A stretch of DNA of 64,000 nt from Calcarisporiella thermophila CBS 279.70 (lineage: Eukaryota; Calcarisporiellomycota): positions 365,179 through 429,178 of the forward strand of contig NW_027192215.1 in assembly GCF_041956535.1 (NCBI RefSeq). Reading direction: 5' to 3'. Numbering within the stretch: the first letter of the stretch is position 1; each line of letters opens with the position of its first letter. Positions 36,335-48,080 of this stretch are shown here, in pieces. Made by a program: the position numbers and the translations under genes. The notes under the pieces were generated by a model. That model saw nothing but the letters and a program-made list of their open reading frames with translations, ran no database searches and was not told the origin of the DNA.

Positions 36335-38628
36335 CTAGAGAGAGTATCCCTTTTTAACCTTCTCACATTTGGCGGGTAGTTTNNNNNNNNNNNNNNNNNN
36401 NNNNNNNNNNNNNNNNNNNNNNNNNNNNNNNNNNNNNNNNNNNNNNNNNNNNNNNNNNNNNNNNNNNNNNNNNNNNNNNNNNNNNNNNNNNNNNNNNNNN
36501 NNNNNNNNNNNNNNNNNNNNNNNNNNNNNNNNNNNNNNNNNNNNNNNNNNNNNNNNNNNNNNNNNNNNNNNNNNNNNNNNNNNNNNNNNNNNNNNNNNNN
36601 NNNNNNNNNNNNNNNNNNNNNNNNNNNNNNNNNNNNNNNNNNNNNNNNNNNNNNNNNNNNNNNNNNNNNNNNNNNNNNNNNNNNNNNNNNNNNNNNNNNN
36701 NNNNNNNNNNNNNNNNNNNNNNNNNNNNNNNNNNNNNNNNNNNNNNNNNNNNNNNNNNNNNNNNNNNNNNNNNNNNNNNNNNNNNNNNNTAAACCGAACC
36801 TTTTGGATGCGGTCCTTCATATCCAGGTTCATCCATGGTGCCATATGTCTCTGGGTTGGTCGTTTTGCTTGTAGAGTAGAGGTAATTGTGAATATTTTCT
36901 CCATAAGCGTAACTTCCCATTGAGAACTCGGCATTACGATTGTGATTGGATTTGACTCGTAATATAGTTGCAAAAAAGTCCCCCCAGCCTTCTCCCATCC
37001 CTTAGTAGGCGAGAAAGTATAGTTAAAAAATTATATAAAATAAACGAGGCATTGTTCTTTTCCAAAGAAAAACAAAACCTTCAGCTTCACCCCATGACAG
37101 GCAGTTTGCATTGTTGGGGCCTCCTGTGAGACGAGTGCTGATGCCGTGAGAATACTCATGAACAATAATGCCAGAGTCCAAATCGCCATCCCGTCTGGGA
37201 TTCGCGGAAGTCCACAAAAACATTTGGATAGTGGGTTTCTGGCCATCAGGAGTTGTCCAGAAGTAGGCATTATTGGTTTCACTTCCGTCTTGAGCAAAGG
37301 CAATCACTGCATCACTTGCTTTACCTCCCTTTCCGAAATTATCTTCTTGGAAATTTCCAGCAACCTGAATGGGTTTAAGAAAAATGAAAAGGAACTAAAT
37401 TCTGGCAAACGCCATCATAAATTCACGAGAAACTAACCTCATTGAATCCATAGCGGTAAAACAGGTCGTGCATCTATTGAAAATATATTGGGTCAATACT
37501 GTGCTCTTCAATCATAATAGTGATATTATTACACACTGTGTTAGTCCAATAAAACAAATTCGTGATCGAGGCATTGAGATAGGTCTTTGGTACTTTGGTG
37601 AGATCCAGCGGAAAGTCGAACACCTTATTCTCTCCCCCAGACGGCCGGAATTTGTCCTGCCATTTCTGTAGGTTAGTGTCGCCCCTTAAATTCTCCTGAG
37701 CATAAACATTGTTGCTCAGTGTGGCTCTGGAATTCTGTGAGTTGCCAGGAAGATGCCAGCCGTTTGGTGATGCGATTTTGTCATGGGGGTCCACGAGTAA
37801 GCTTCGTGACCCCTCAGATGGATCATTTACACCAAGTGGAAAGACCTGATAGACAGCTTCATTAACCCAATCCACCATCGAGATAACATCCCCATTTTGT
37901 GAATCAACATATGCATGAAACCAGTTCAACTTCATTTTTACATCAAGTTCCCAGACAGTATGCAGGCGACGGCCGTTATCTGTGTGCATCAAGACTTTTC
38001 GCACTGGAACCCTGTTGGAGGTAGAAAAAGGGACATTGGAGAGCAATATGGGCCCATTGCCTCGAAGTGCCTCGCCTTCTTCGACCTTGATGCTTTTTGG
38101 ATCGGGAATGTCCAAATTAAGATGTTTCGCAAACGATAGAAGGGCCTGCTTTGGATCAATAATGGGTGCCTTCGGAGCACGGCGACTTAGTTTGTCATTT
38201 GTTTTGGCACCATCCTCAGCTTTTTGAGTAGATTCGCGGTAGAAGGAATTGCCGTAAGAAATAATCTTATTTTTCTTGTCGACATTAATGTTAATGTCTC
38301 CGTTCACCACCTCGAGTCCATCTATGACTTGTCGCAGATAAATGTGCGTAATCCCAGTAATATCGGTGCGATAAGCATCTTTTACCTCGAATTTGGAGCT
38401 GGTCAAGTGCTCACGCGCAAACTGAGTTGCAACAGATTGAGGAGTAGATTTCAGCAGTGTTGCTTGAGAGTTTTGCTGGGACAACTTCAGATCATCGGTC
38501 GTGTAGTTAGTGAAATTGGATAGGTCAGGGCCGAAACTCTTATTGCGAAAGCGACCCAAATTTTTCTCGGCCGAGTAAGCCAAAGACACAAATGAAGCCA
38601 AAAAGAGGGAATTATATATATTTTTCAT
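36335..38628 (-). CDS. Fungalysin metalloprotease (M36), copy A, interrupted by an assembly gap
   Basis: Secreted zinc endopeptidase. The minus-strand start at 38628 opens a signal peptide, then an FTP-type propeptide (to about residue 250). The catalytic domain carries HEYSHGIS (HExxH zinc site) and [11 protein letters not shown] (third zinc ligand Glu). Exons: 37537-38628, 37438-37473, 37079-37364, and one starting at 37000 that runs into the N-gap at 36383-36789. The C-terminal residues KLPAKCE and the stop at 36335-36337 reappear after the gap. Intron positions and phases match copies B and C exactly. One donor (GTGTGT at 37536) is inferred because it gives the same W-x-N-x-M-H-D junction as the family. 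The 407 Ns are about the length of the matching part of copy C (an exon end, an intron and most of the last exon), so the gene is probably complete in reality. Confidence 0.88.
36383..36789. other. Assembly gap (N) in fungalysin copy A
   Basis: 407 unknown bases. It removes the region after PHPKGSV and before KLPAKCE of the M36 catalytic domain. Confidence 0.99.
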
Positions 38629-40083
38629 CGTTGTTTATTGGGTTGTGTAGTAAGATAGGTTAAGGAGCGTAGGAGTCTGTGAAATTATATAAATAAGGGG
38701 TAAGATAGTGAAAGAGGTAGGAGAACGATATTTGAGAATTTATATATGTCAAGAGCAAACACAATTAGATAATAATGTGATCAAACACATCCCTTATGGC
38801 GATATTATAGTTGAAGTGATTTTCATTGAGTATTAGTCACAGACGATCCCTCGACGTTCACGGGAAGTGACAAATAATCTAAGCACTCATTCTTCGGCAT
38901 CTCCATTTCGATATACTGTTGCAGAGTTCAAAAAAATGATCAGAAACATCTCAGTTTACGACCTTGCACCAGAGAATTCGTTTGCTTGTCAACAACTTCA
39001 TCAAACCTCCACGTTTCCCTGATGCGCGAAGAGATAATTGTTGAATTGAACGATATTAATATGCACATAATTTAATGGTTAGCGAAGTAAGGGTTTATTT
39101 TTGCACACGATTCTGTAAAATTGTTCAATTTTGATGTGTTCATATTAGACATCTTTTATGTAATATCGCTTGTTTTCAGAAATAATGCGACACAATTAAT
39201 ACTAGATCATAATACTTGCATCACCTAAGAGTTTGATATTTTTGTGAAGCTCTTGTATGATGAAATTTGCTAATACTGTTGATATTCCTAGTATTGTGCT
39301 CGTCAGCTGAGGTGTGCAACAAACGACATTGAAGAAGGCAGCGAACCTAAATATTGTATTCCAATCCAATTTTGAAAATTAGAATTGTGATCTCCAGAGC
39401 ACCATATGAATCACAGTTGTGTCAAATTTACAATATAATGTCCGCAACGAATTCTACAATTAAGCTCAAGCGATTGGCATAAGTTGACACTGCCAAATTA
39501 TCTTATTGCAATCAGTGAAATCCTTGTTTTACTAAGGCAAATGCACCGGAGCTTAAAGAAGCTCTATTATTAGGGGCAATGTTTGAGTGAGTTTTGGATT
39601 AATTATAAAATAGTTAACCGTTTTCTATTCTTCTATTATAATAGCTAATATATTAAAAATTTTATATAGAAATAGCAAACAAATACAGTACATCAAATCT
39701 TTAACAGTACACCTTGACCTGATTGCCAATTTTGTAGTCCGCCCTCTAGCTTTTACCAACTGAATATATTATTATTAATCAAATATGCAAAAAGGAACAC
39801 ATTTGATATGATCGTCAGTTACCTATTCCAAATAATTCTTTCCTAATTCATCTCGTCTCGCCCACTAATACATCCGTTTGTTATCACAAAATGTTGATAT
39901 ATCCTGGGGAAAGCTTTGAAATTAGCCCCATGTGATTAATTTTATCGGGGATAATTATGATGTCGTGAATAGATTAAAATTGAGTGCCTTAACGTATCAT
40001 TAATTTAGGACGTTTCCCCTGTTTACGCTTTTAAACTCTCCAAACTTCTTAAAATCCTGAAAACTCCTACGATATCACTCACT
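38629..40083. other. Divergent intergenic region between fungalysin A and the secreted-protein gene
   Basis: Contains the promoter of copy A (see 38760-38773) and the upstream region of the gene at 40084. An ATTTATATAA TATA-like stretch (about 38682-38695, minus orientation) lies about 60 bp from the copy A start. No gene was recognised. Confidence 0.5.
38760..38773 (-). promoter_or_regulatory. Conserved upstream element of fungalysin A with GATA-type core
   Basis: The 14-mer CACAATTAGATAAT (plus strand) lies 132 bp upstream of the copy A ATG and recurs identically 137 bp upstream of copy B (44008-44021). It contains AGATAA, a core recognised by fungal GATA factors. Extracellular proteases of several ascomycetes are under GATA-factor nitrogen control, so this is a candidate regulatory site; it could also be leftover similarity from duplication. 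Confidence 0.45.
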
Positions 40084-40776
40084 ATGCTTCATCGAACCTT
40101 TCATTTATTATTTTTGTCCATCCTTTTTTTATTCATTGCGACCACTTTTGCTGAAGAGCCTTGTCCGCTCGGAGCGGATCCAGAAACGTATATCGATGAT
40201 ATGAAAAAATGTTCTTTTGAACAAATCTATCAACTGTTTCTCAGCTTAGACGCTGGTCCGATACCTGACTATGGTGAGAGGGTTGACTTTGAATATATCA
40301 AGCTGTGCCGGTCATCGGAATGCAAAGGCCTTGATAAATTCCTAGTCATGTTTCTGAAGTTCATTGAGTTTCTTGGCGCCAAAGGTGCGAAATGGTTTAA
40401 TCCGGGGGTGATATTTTACACAGGCCCTAAAGGTGGTACTGTGATAAATCGATTTTTTGGAAAGCTTGATAAAAAATTCGTTAAGGGATCAGTACAATAT
40501 TATGAATATCCCGCCGATGGAAAAGAAGCGATTACACTTCGTTGGAAGATGCCTATAATTCGATCGCATGTACTCGATATTATGCGCACCATATCACCGG
40601 GTCATTACCTTGGAATGACACTTGCGCCTGAAAAACCAACTCCTGGTGCTTTCTGGCTCGGAAGAAGCGATAAGAGTGAAGAAACAGTAGAAGCAGAGGA
40701 AGAAGAGGAGGAGGAAGAAGAGGACGTTGAGGGGAAGGAGGAAGAAGGAGAAAAGGAGAGCAAAAAGGAAGTGTAG
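40084..40776 (+). CDS. Secreted protein with acidic C-terminal tail, unknown function (230 aa)
   Basis: Intronless. A clear signal peptide ends near TTFAEE (residues 1-21). The body (about 22-195) has four Cys (PCPLG, KKCSF, KLCRSSEC) and a stretch of predicted strands: GVIFYTGPKGGTVINRFFG, KGSVQYYEYPADG, ITLRWKMPI, HYLGMTLAP. The layout FYTGPKGG...NRFFGK...MPI...HYLGM vaguely recalls GXWXG/DUF4334-type small beta proteins, but this is weak. The last 35 residues are a run of Glu with some Lys. It sits alone on the plus strand between fungalysin copies A and B, so it may have been carried along with, or inserted into, the protease array. No function can be assigned. Confidence 0.75.
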   Translation: MLHRTFHLLFLSILFLFIATTFAEEPCPLGADPETYIDDMKKCSFEQIYQLFLSLDAGPIPDYGERVDFEYIKLCRSSECKGLDKFLVMFLKFIEFLGAKGAKWFNPGVIFYTGPKGGTVINRFFGKLDKKFVKGSVQYYEYPADGKEAITLRWKMPIIRSHVLDIMRTISPGHYLGMTLAPEKPTPGAFWLGRSDKSEETVEAEEEEEEEEEDVEGKEEEGEKESKKEV

Positions 40777-41231
40777 TTTAAATTATTTCTTGGACCGATG
40801 TAGAATGCACTATTAACATTAGAAAATTAAAAATACTCTTAACTCTATTTGATTCACCTTTGTGCTAAAATCGATCTGTGCAATTTCAATATTTACATTT
40901 ATATTCTCGGTACACTTTGCACCATCTTTAGATACACCAGAATCTAAGATAGAATAGATGGCACAGTACAATAATTTCTGAGCTTCGTTTTTCACATTCA
41001 CACATTTCAATGCTAATATGATTTCAAGGGGTAGCCCATGCGATTGAGTTACCAAGCATTTCAAATAATGTGTATTATCTCCGGGATAGTTCAGGTCGCT
41101 ATATAAACCACGATATTAACATTATAAAGAATTGCTAATACAGTTTTCATTAGGCATTGATATAGAGTAGATGATACTAATAAAATTAAGTCATACAACA
41201 AGTATGTTTACTTGTAGACCAGGAAAAAAAA
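40777..41231. other. Convergent intergenic region
   Basis: 3' flanks of the secreted-protein gene (plus) and fungalysin B (minus). AT-rich, no coding signal. Confidence 0.45.
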
Positions 41232-43871
41232 TTAAGTAGATCTATTAGGATGCTTGGAGGCTCTTTGCTTTGATTTGTTTTCACATTTTTTTGGCAGCTT
41301 GNNNNNNNNNNNNNNNNNNNNNNNNNNNNNNNNNNNNNNNNNNNNNNNNNNNNNNNNNNNNNNNNNNNNNNNNNNNNNNNNNNNNNNNNNNNNNNNNNNN
41401 NNNNNNNNNNNNNNNNNNNNNNNNNNNNNNNNNNNNNNNNNNNNNNNNNNNNNNNNNNNNNNNNNNNNNNNNNNNNNNNNNNNNNNNNNNNNNNNNNNNN
41501 NNNNNNNNNNNNNNNNNNNNNNNNNNNNNNNNNNNNNNNNNNNNNNNNNNNNNNNNNNNNNNNNNNNNNNNNNNNNNNNNNNNNNNNNNNNNNNNNNNNN
41601 NNNNNNNNNNNNNNNNNNNNNNNNNNNNNNNNNNNNNNNNNNNNNNNNNNNNNNNNNNNNNNNNNNNNNNNNNNNNNNNNNNNNNNNNNNNNNNNNNNNN
41701 NNNNNNNNNNNNNNNNNNNNNNNNNNNNNNNNNNNNNNNNNNNNNNNNNNNNNNNNNNNNNNNNNNNNNNNNNNNNNNNNNNNNNNNNNNNNNNNNNNNN
41801 NNNNNNNNNNNNNNNNNNNNNNNNNNNNNNNNNNNNNNNNNNNNNNNNNNNNNNNNNNNNNNNNNNNNNNNNNNNNNNNNNNNNNNNNNNNNNNNNNNNN
41901 NNNNNNNNNNNNNNNNNNNNNNNNNNNNNNNNNNNNNNNNNNNNNNNNNNNNNNNNNNNNNNNNNNNNNNNNNNNNNNNNNNNNNAGACCTCTCCCATGT
42001 CATGTGCTTCTTTAAACTCATCCATGCTGGAATAAGTTTCAGGATTGCTTTTTTTACTTGTTGAATAGGGATATCTGCGAATGCCACTCCCAAACAAATA
42101 TTCTCCTATTACAAATTCGGCGCTGCGATCGTGGCTAGATTTGACGCGGAGTATAGTTGCAAAAAAGTCCCCCCATCCCTCTCCCATCCCTAACGTAGCG
42201 GCAAAAGAAGTAAAATATTAAAAATTTACATCCTTCATTAAAATCAATGATATTTTTTTTGTACCTTCAGCTTCACCCCACGACAAACAATTTACATTGG
42301 ACGGACCGCCAGTAAGGCGATTGCTGATACCATGAGTGAATTCGTGGACAATGATTCCTGCGTCCAAATCTCCGTCTCGTTTTGGATTATTGCTTGTTCC
42401 CAAATGCATTTGCATTGTTGGATGCTTGCCATCCACGGGTGTTCCGAAATATGCATTATCGGTATCACTTCCATCTTGTGCATAAGCAAGTACTGCATCC
42501 CCTTCCTTGCCACCTTTTTCGAAATTGTCATCTTGGAAATTACCCGATACCTTATCAAATAGTGAACCGGCAGTAGGTAATAGTGAGAGGGCCAATTTAG
42601 TTTTTACCAATTTATAATTAAAAATTTTACAAATACGCTACCTCATTGAATCCATAACGATAGAAAAGGTCATGAACCTGTTTTAGGTTAGATAGTATTC
42701 ATCAATATCAAATCAATAGTGTGAGAAGTATTTCATAAGACTATGGAATGAATAAAGGAGTACTGTTACTTACGATATTGTTCCAATAGAACAAATTTGT
42801 TATCGAGGCATTCAAATAAGCCTTGGGTTCTTTGGTCAAATCGAGCGGGAAATCATACACGTTGTCCTTACCCACCGTTGGTCGGAATTTATTCCCCCAC
42901 CTCTGTAGATTGCTATCGCCCTTAAGATTCTCCTGAGCATAGACATTGTTTCCCATTGTAGTTCTAGAGTGTTCGGCGCCCTCTTTAAAATGCCAGCCAT
43001 TGGGTGAAGAGATTTTGTCTTGGGGATCAGCCAGCAGCTTTCGAGAGCCCTCAGACGGATCTGTAGTACCAAATGGAAACACTCGGTAGGCTGCTTCACT
43101 TATCCAGTCCAAGATTGATACTACTTCTCCGGTATGAGCGTCAATGTAAGCTTGGAACCAATTGAGTTTCATTTGTACGTCGAGCTCCCATACGGTTTTA
43201 AGTTTTCGACCATTTTCTGTATGAATCAAAACCTTCCTCACGGGGACTTTCTTGTCGGACGTCGCAAAGGGTACGTTAGAAAGGATGATAGGCCCATTGC
43301 CTCGAAGCGAAGCACCTCTCTCAATCTCAATGCTTTTCGGATCGACAATATCCAATTTTAGATATTTTGCAAATGACAATAGAGCATCCTTTGGGTCAAT
43401 AGATGTAGCAGTAGGCGCACGGCGTCTTAACTTGGAGTCACCCTTAGTTTTTTCTCCAGAGATAGGGTCCTCTTCGCGGAAGAAGGAATTGCCATAGGAG
43501 ATGACTTTATTCTTTTTATCCACATTGATATTGATATCTCCGTTGACAACCTCGAGTCCGTCAATGATTTGGCGTAGATAAACGTGCGTGATTCCGTTGA
43601 GGTCAGTGCGATAGGCGTCTTTCACAACGAATTCTGAGCCAGTGAGATGTTCATGCGCAAATTGAGCTGCCGCCTTCTGAGGGGTTTGTTTCCTAAGAAA
43701 CGACTGAGAGAGCCCTTGGGGTATCTTATAGGGGTCGGTTGTATAGTTTAGGAAGTTTGTTAGATCAGGCCCAAAACTTTTGTTGCGAATGCGACCATTA
43801 TTGTTCTTGGCGGAAGCCACCAAGTTAACAAACAAGGCCAAAGAAATACAGAAATATAGAGCGGTTTTCAT
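41232..43871 (-). CDS. Fungalysin metalloprotease (M36), copy B, interrupted by an assembly gap
   Basis: Same architecture as copies A and C: signal peptide, FTP propeptide (start [17 protein letters not shown]), catalytic domain. Exons: 42774-43871, 42642-42677, 42265-42550, and one starting at 42189 that runs into the N-gap 41302-41985. After the gap the frame resumes with KLPKKCE and stops at 41232-41234. The zinc motif is HEFTHGIS rather than HEYSHGIS, still a valid HExx[12 protein letters not shown] supplies the third zinc ligand. The 36-nt second exon ([12 protein letters not shown]) and the 286-nt third exon are the same length in all three copies, which supports tandem duplication. 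The gap here (684 N) is longer than the matching part of copy C (about 435 bp), so there may be extra sequence, or the gap size is only an estimate. Confidence 0.88.
41302..41985. other. Assembly gap (N) in fungalysin copy B
   Basis: 684 unknown bases falling in the same part of the gene as the gap in copy A. Confidence 0.99.
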
Positions 43872-45543
43872 AAGGTAACTAATATAATGAGAGGAGGGAC
43901 ACTAAGGAGTGGATGAGTTATGATAATTGTCGGAAAGAAAGAATTAGCGATGGAAGTGAAGGTATAAGCAATTTGGCTTAGTATTTATCTATGTTTACGA
44001 AGATAAGCACAATTAGATAATTTTAAGCTTGTGCGCTCTTTGGTATATCAATTTCGAATACAGTGTTTTTTCATTTGGCGATCCCATGACCATGTAAAGC
44101 TGGCAAGGAAATTTTCTACTCTCTAGTAGCTTTGAATAGGTTACGCGAACAAATTTGTCTTACGCGTGGACGGTATGGTCAACCTTACCTCAACTATTGG
44201 TGAATTTGTATTGTGACATTGTGACTGTATAACTTAATTCATCTCCGATCTTTTTTCATTGTATATACATTCTGTTTGCTTGGCAATATGACAACTCAAA
44301 GACTGAATTACAATGAAAATAGAGATTCTGATATGACGAAATGCTGATTTCTAATGAGAATATCGAAGAGTCGTGTAAGCGTTACTGTCACACTAGAGGA
44401 AACTCGTCAATTAAGGATTAGGAATCTAAAATTGTAAAAAAATACCTTCGCCATATCATGTTTTACTACGCATTCAGTCTTATTATAAATCCTATTAACC
44501 TTGTTATTTCATAAACTATATACTTTTTACTAGTATATCCGCTCTAGTGATTATCAACGGCACTAAAATATTCCGCAGAGTTCCTAAGGATTGCATTTGC
44601 GCAATGTAAGCAGAAAAATGGATAACTTTCATTTTTATGGAATCCTTTAAAGCAACTCCATAAACATTTTGAAGTTCAATTGAATGGATAAGGTAAAGCG
44701 GGTTTCATGATTTGTATGAATCTAAACATGCAGTGAGAAGGAGATTTTCGAGCAAAAGCTGCAAATATTTAACAAACTCTGTAGGTAATAACAAATCTGT
44801 GATACATTTTTTATTAGAATATCGATGGTATAAATCATTTACTAAGATTAAGTGGCTAATGCTTAAGAATATAATATATTATTCATTTATATGGTTTTTA
44901 TTGCTCAAGACAAGTGAATATTAAATACTAATCTACCTCTGGCTCTTGATGTAACTTTGATTACATTTAAATACATACAATATATTAGCTATAGATAAAA
45001 TTCCAAAAAATAAAAATTATAAAGCTCTGAGATAAAGATTCCCTAATATACCCTTAACATAAAGTTTACTTAACATAACAATAGAATGATATATAATCAG
45101 AAAAATTCTACCAATTCCTATGCCATTTTTATTTTGCAGCTTTGACTAATATTTATTAAAGTTGCTTACTTGGTAGGATATAATCTGATAGCGCTTAGTA
45201 AATATATGCCACCGTAGAATTTGATAAATGCACATTGGCTGCTAAGCTTTGCTCTCAATCTGAGTCATTAAGATTTACATGAAATTGAAGTGAGCCAAAC
45301 GAACTCGCTGTACTATCTCCATATTACATACTATCCCTTGGAACTTAATACGAAAGCAAGTAGATTACCAGTACAATATCAGGAGATATAAAAATTTATG
45401 TCTTGATTCCTAGGCCTTTCGTTCCATTATTCTTAAAAACATTTACTTTATTAAATGAATCTCCACATCATACAAGACCGTATGAATACAATTACGTAGA
45501 AAATAAAAAGGAGTATTATTATCGAAAATATTTAAGTAGCGTA
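43872..45543. other. Intergenic between fungalysin B and C
   Basis: About 1.7 kb of AT-rich DNA. The first 150 bp hold the copy B promoter with the shared 14-mer at 44008-44021 and a second AGATAA core at 44001-44006. The rest has no coding signal. Confidence 0.5.
44008..44021 (-). promoter_or_regulatory. Conserved upstream element of fungalysin B with GATA-type core
   Basis: Identical to the 14-mer upstream of copy A and at nearly the same distance (137 bp) from the ATG at 43871. A further AGATAAG lies immediately beside it. Copy C has only a looser relative (AGCAATTAGCTTTTG near 48116). Confidence 0.45.
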
Positions 45544-47955
45544 TTACGTTGAAATACCCTCACATTTCTTGGGCACTTCAAAGTTCTCTTGTCGTTTTCC
45601 TGATCCATCTGTATTCTGCTCAATAAGTTTAGCATTTACACCGAGGCCACGTTTGGCGAAACCTCGCCAAATTTCACACTCGTTTGCTCCATTAGTGAGG
45701 AGCTTATCTGCTTGAATGATAGCATCACGAGCGTTGATGAAAGTGGGCAGGCAGGGTTGGAGTTTCATACCATCAACCACAAGTTGCAAAATCAACGTAT
45801 TGCCGAATTTAAGGATATGTTCGCGGACCTCCTTTTCGTTCGTCGATAGCGGAGGGAACCATTTTTCAGTAAAGCCATGCTTTTCGACGAAATTCCAGAA
45901 AACTGCGATTAAAAATTAAGGGTGAGAAGTTTACCGAGAATGAACATGCAATATGTTTGATAATCGCATTAGGTGAAAGTGAATTTACCTTCATAGAGAA
46001 TATTTGCCCAGACAGCCCCCTTAGCATGTGGTCCCTTGTATCCACTCTTATCCATGATTCCATATGTCTCAGGATTGGTGGTTTTGCTTGTGGAATAGGG
46101 ATATTTACGGATGCCTTTCTTAAATAGATATTCTCCCATGACAAACTCAGTCTTGCGATCTTGATTAGGTTTAACACGAAGTATAGTGGCAAAAAAGTCG
46201 CCCCATCCCTCGCCCATTCCTAGAAACAAAAGAAATTAGTGTGATAATAAAAAACATTTTACGTAACTAACTGGAAGAAAGTATAAAAGTAGAAGGTATC
46301 TCCATAGTATTCGATAACATAGCGAACAGTTACCTTTAGCTTCGCCCCATGTCAAACAATTTACATTGGAGGGTCCTCCGGTCAGACGATTACTGATTCC
46401 ATGTGAGTATTCGTGTACAATGATACCAGAGTCCAAATCTCCATCACGTTGCGGATTCGTGGCCGTCCCCAAGAACATTTGCATTGTGGGCTTCTTGCCA
46501 TCGGCAGTGGACCAAAAGTATGCATTATCAGAATCCGATCCGTCTTGAGCAAAGGCGATTACTGCATCACCTCCCTTGCCACCTTTTTCGAAATTGTCCT
46601 CTTGAAAATTACCAGAAACCTTACGAAGAGTTGAAGAAAGGAAAAGAGGTAAACAGAATGTCAGAAAAATAATACATTACGGTGCCAGGTGACGGTTTAT
46701 AAGCTATTGATTTGAATTACCTCGTTAAAACCATATCGGTAGAAGAGATCGTGTATCTGTAGTAATATGGAGAAAATTATTGGAATTTTGACTTTATATA
46801 CAGCATATTCGATAATTGAGCTTGTTAAGTGAGATCAAGATTTAGATAATTTACCACATTATTCCAGTAAAACAGATTGGTAATCGAGGCATTCAAATAA
46901 GCCTTGGGCTCTTTGGCCAAATCGAGCGGAAAATCATATACATTGTTCTTACCCCCCGAAGGCCGAAACTTACCCTCCCACCCCTGTAGGTCGCTATCAC
47001 CCTTGAGATTCTCCTGAGCATAAACGTTATTTCCCATCGTAGTACCAGAGTATTCTGCACCCTCCTTAAAATGCCAGCCATTAGGCGAGGAGATTTTATC
47101 ATGCGGGTCAGTAAGCAACTTTCGAGGGCCTATTGATGGGTCATTCGTACCGAATGGGAACACTTGGTAGGCCGCATCACTCACTCTATCCGAGATTGCA
47201 ATTACTTCTCCTGATTGTGCGTCAATGTGAGCTTGGAACCAATTGAGTTTCATTTTGACGTCGAGTTCCCAAACGGTTTTAAGTTCGCGACCCTGATTCG
47301 TATGAATCAATGCCTTTAGCACTGGAACTTTGTTGTCAGAGGTTGAAAAGGGTACATTAGAAAGAAGTATTCGACCCTCTCCTCTAAGGGAATCGCTCTT
47401 TTCAATTTTGATGCTCTTTGGATCCGGAATCTCTAATTTCAGATGCTTTGCAAAAGATAGGAGAGCCTGCTTTGGGTCGATAGTAGGAGTAGCAAGCGCG
47501 CGGCGTCTTATTTTCGTTTTAGTGTTGTCACCATCTCCAGTGGGTGGTTGATTCTTCTCACGGAAAAAAGTGTTGCCATAAGAGACGATCTTATTATTTT
47601 TATCCACATTGATATTGATATCTCCGTTAACCACTTCGAGTCCCTCGATGATTTGTCGCAAGTAGACATGTGTGACTCCGTTAAGATCCGTGTGATAGAC
47701 ATCTTTCACTAAGAATTCGGACCCTGTAAGGTGCTCCCGCGCAAATTGAGTTGCCACTTTTTGAGGTGTTTGTTTCTTTAAGAATGTTCGAGCTCGTCCC
47801 TGTTGTATCTTTAATGGATCAGTTGTAAAATTAAGAAAGTTGGATAGATCAGGGCCAAACGTTTGCTCGTGGATGCGGCCATTTTTATCCTTGGCGGATG
47901 CCACGAGGGTCGCAACCGAGGCCAATATTACACATATAAAAATGATATTCTTCAT
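45544..47955 (-). CDS. Fungalysin metalloprotease (M36), copy C, complete
   Basis: The intact member of the array. Exons on the minus strand: 46855-47955, 46721-46756, 46334-46619, 45989-46219 and 45544-45902, together 670 aa in one frame. Residues 1-20 are a signal peptide. FTP and PepSY-like propeptide follows to about 245, with an RRR processing-like site near 158. The catalytic domain has [15 protein letters not shown] (two zinc His and the catalytic Glu), [13 protein letters not shown] (third zinc ligand), VWANILYEGVFWNFVEKHGF, and the C-terminal NARDAIIQAD...IWRGFAKRGLG typical of the family. Such enzymes are secreted by fungi to digest host or dead protein (elastin, keratin, collagen). 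It is the template for judging what is missing from A and B. A TATAAATA lies 118 bp upstream of the ATG. Confidence 0.95.
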
Positions 47956-48072
47956 ATAGAATTAAAAGAGAGTACTTGAGCTAATATTAAATAGGTATTT
48001 TAAGGAATGGGATAAGTGTTAGATTTGGAAAAATGAGAGGATGGCGACCAGAGGAGTCAGGCTTCAGCACGG

Positions 48073-48080
48073 TATTTATA
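48073..48080 (-). promoter_or_regulatory. TATA box of fungalysin C
   Basis: TATAAATA on the minus strand, 118 bp upstream of the ATG at 47955, within GTATAAATACC. Good consensus and position. Confidence 0.5.

Noticed and set aside
36335-43871. Reading fungalysins A and B as truncated pseudogenes
   Set aside because: The C-terminal KLPxKCE and stop codons reappear in frame after the N-gaps, so the interruption is in the assembly.
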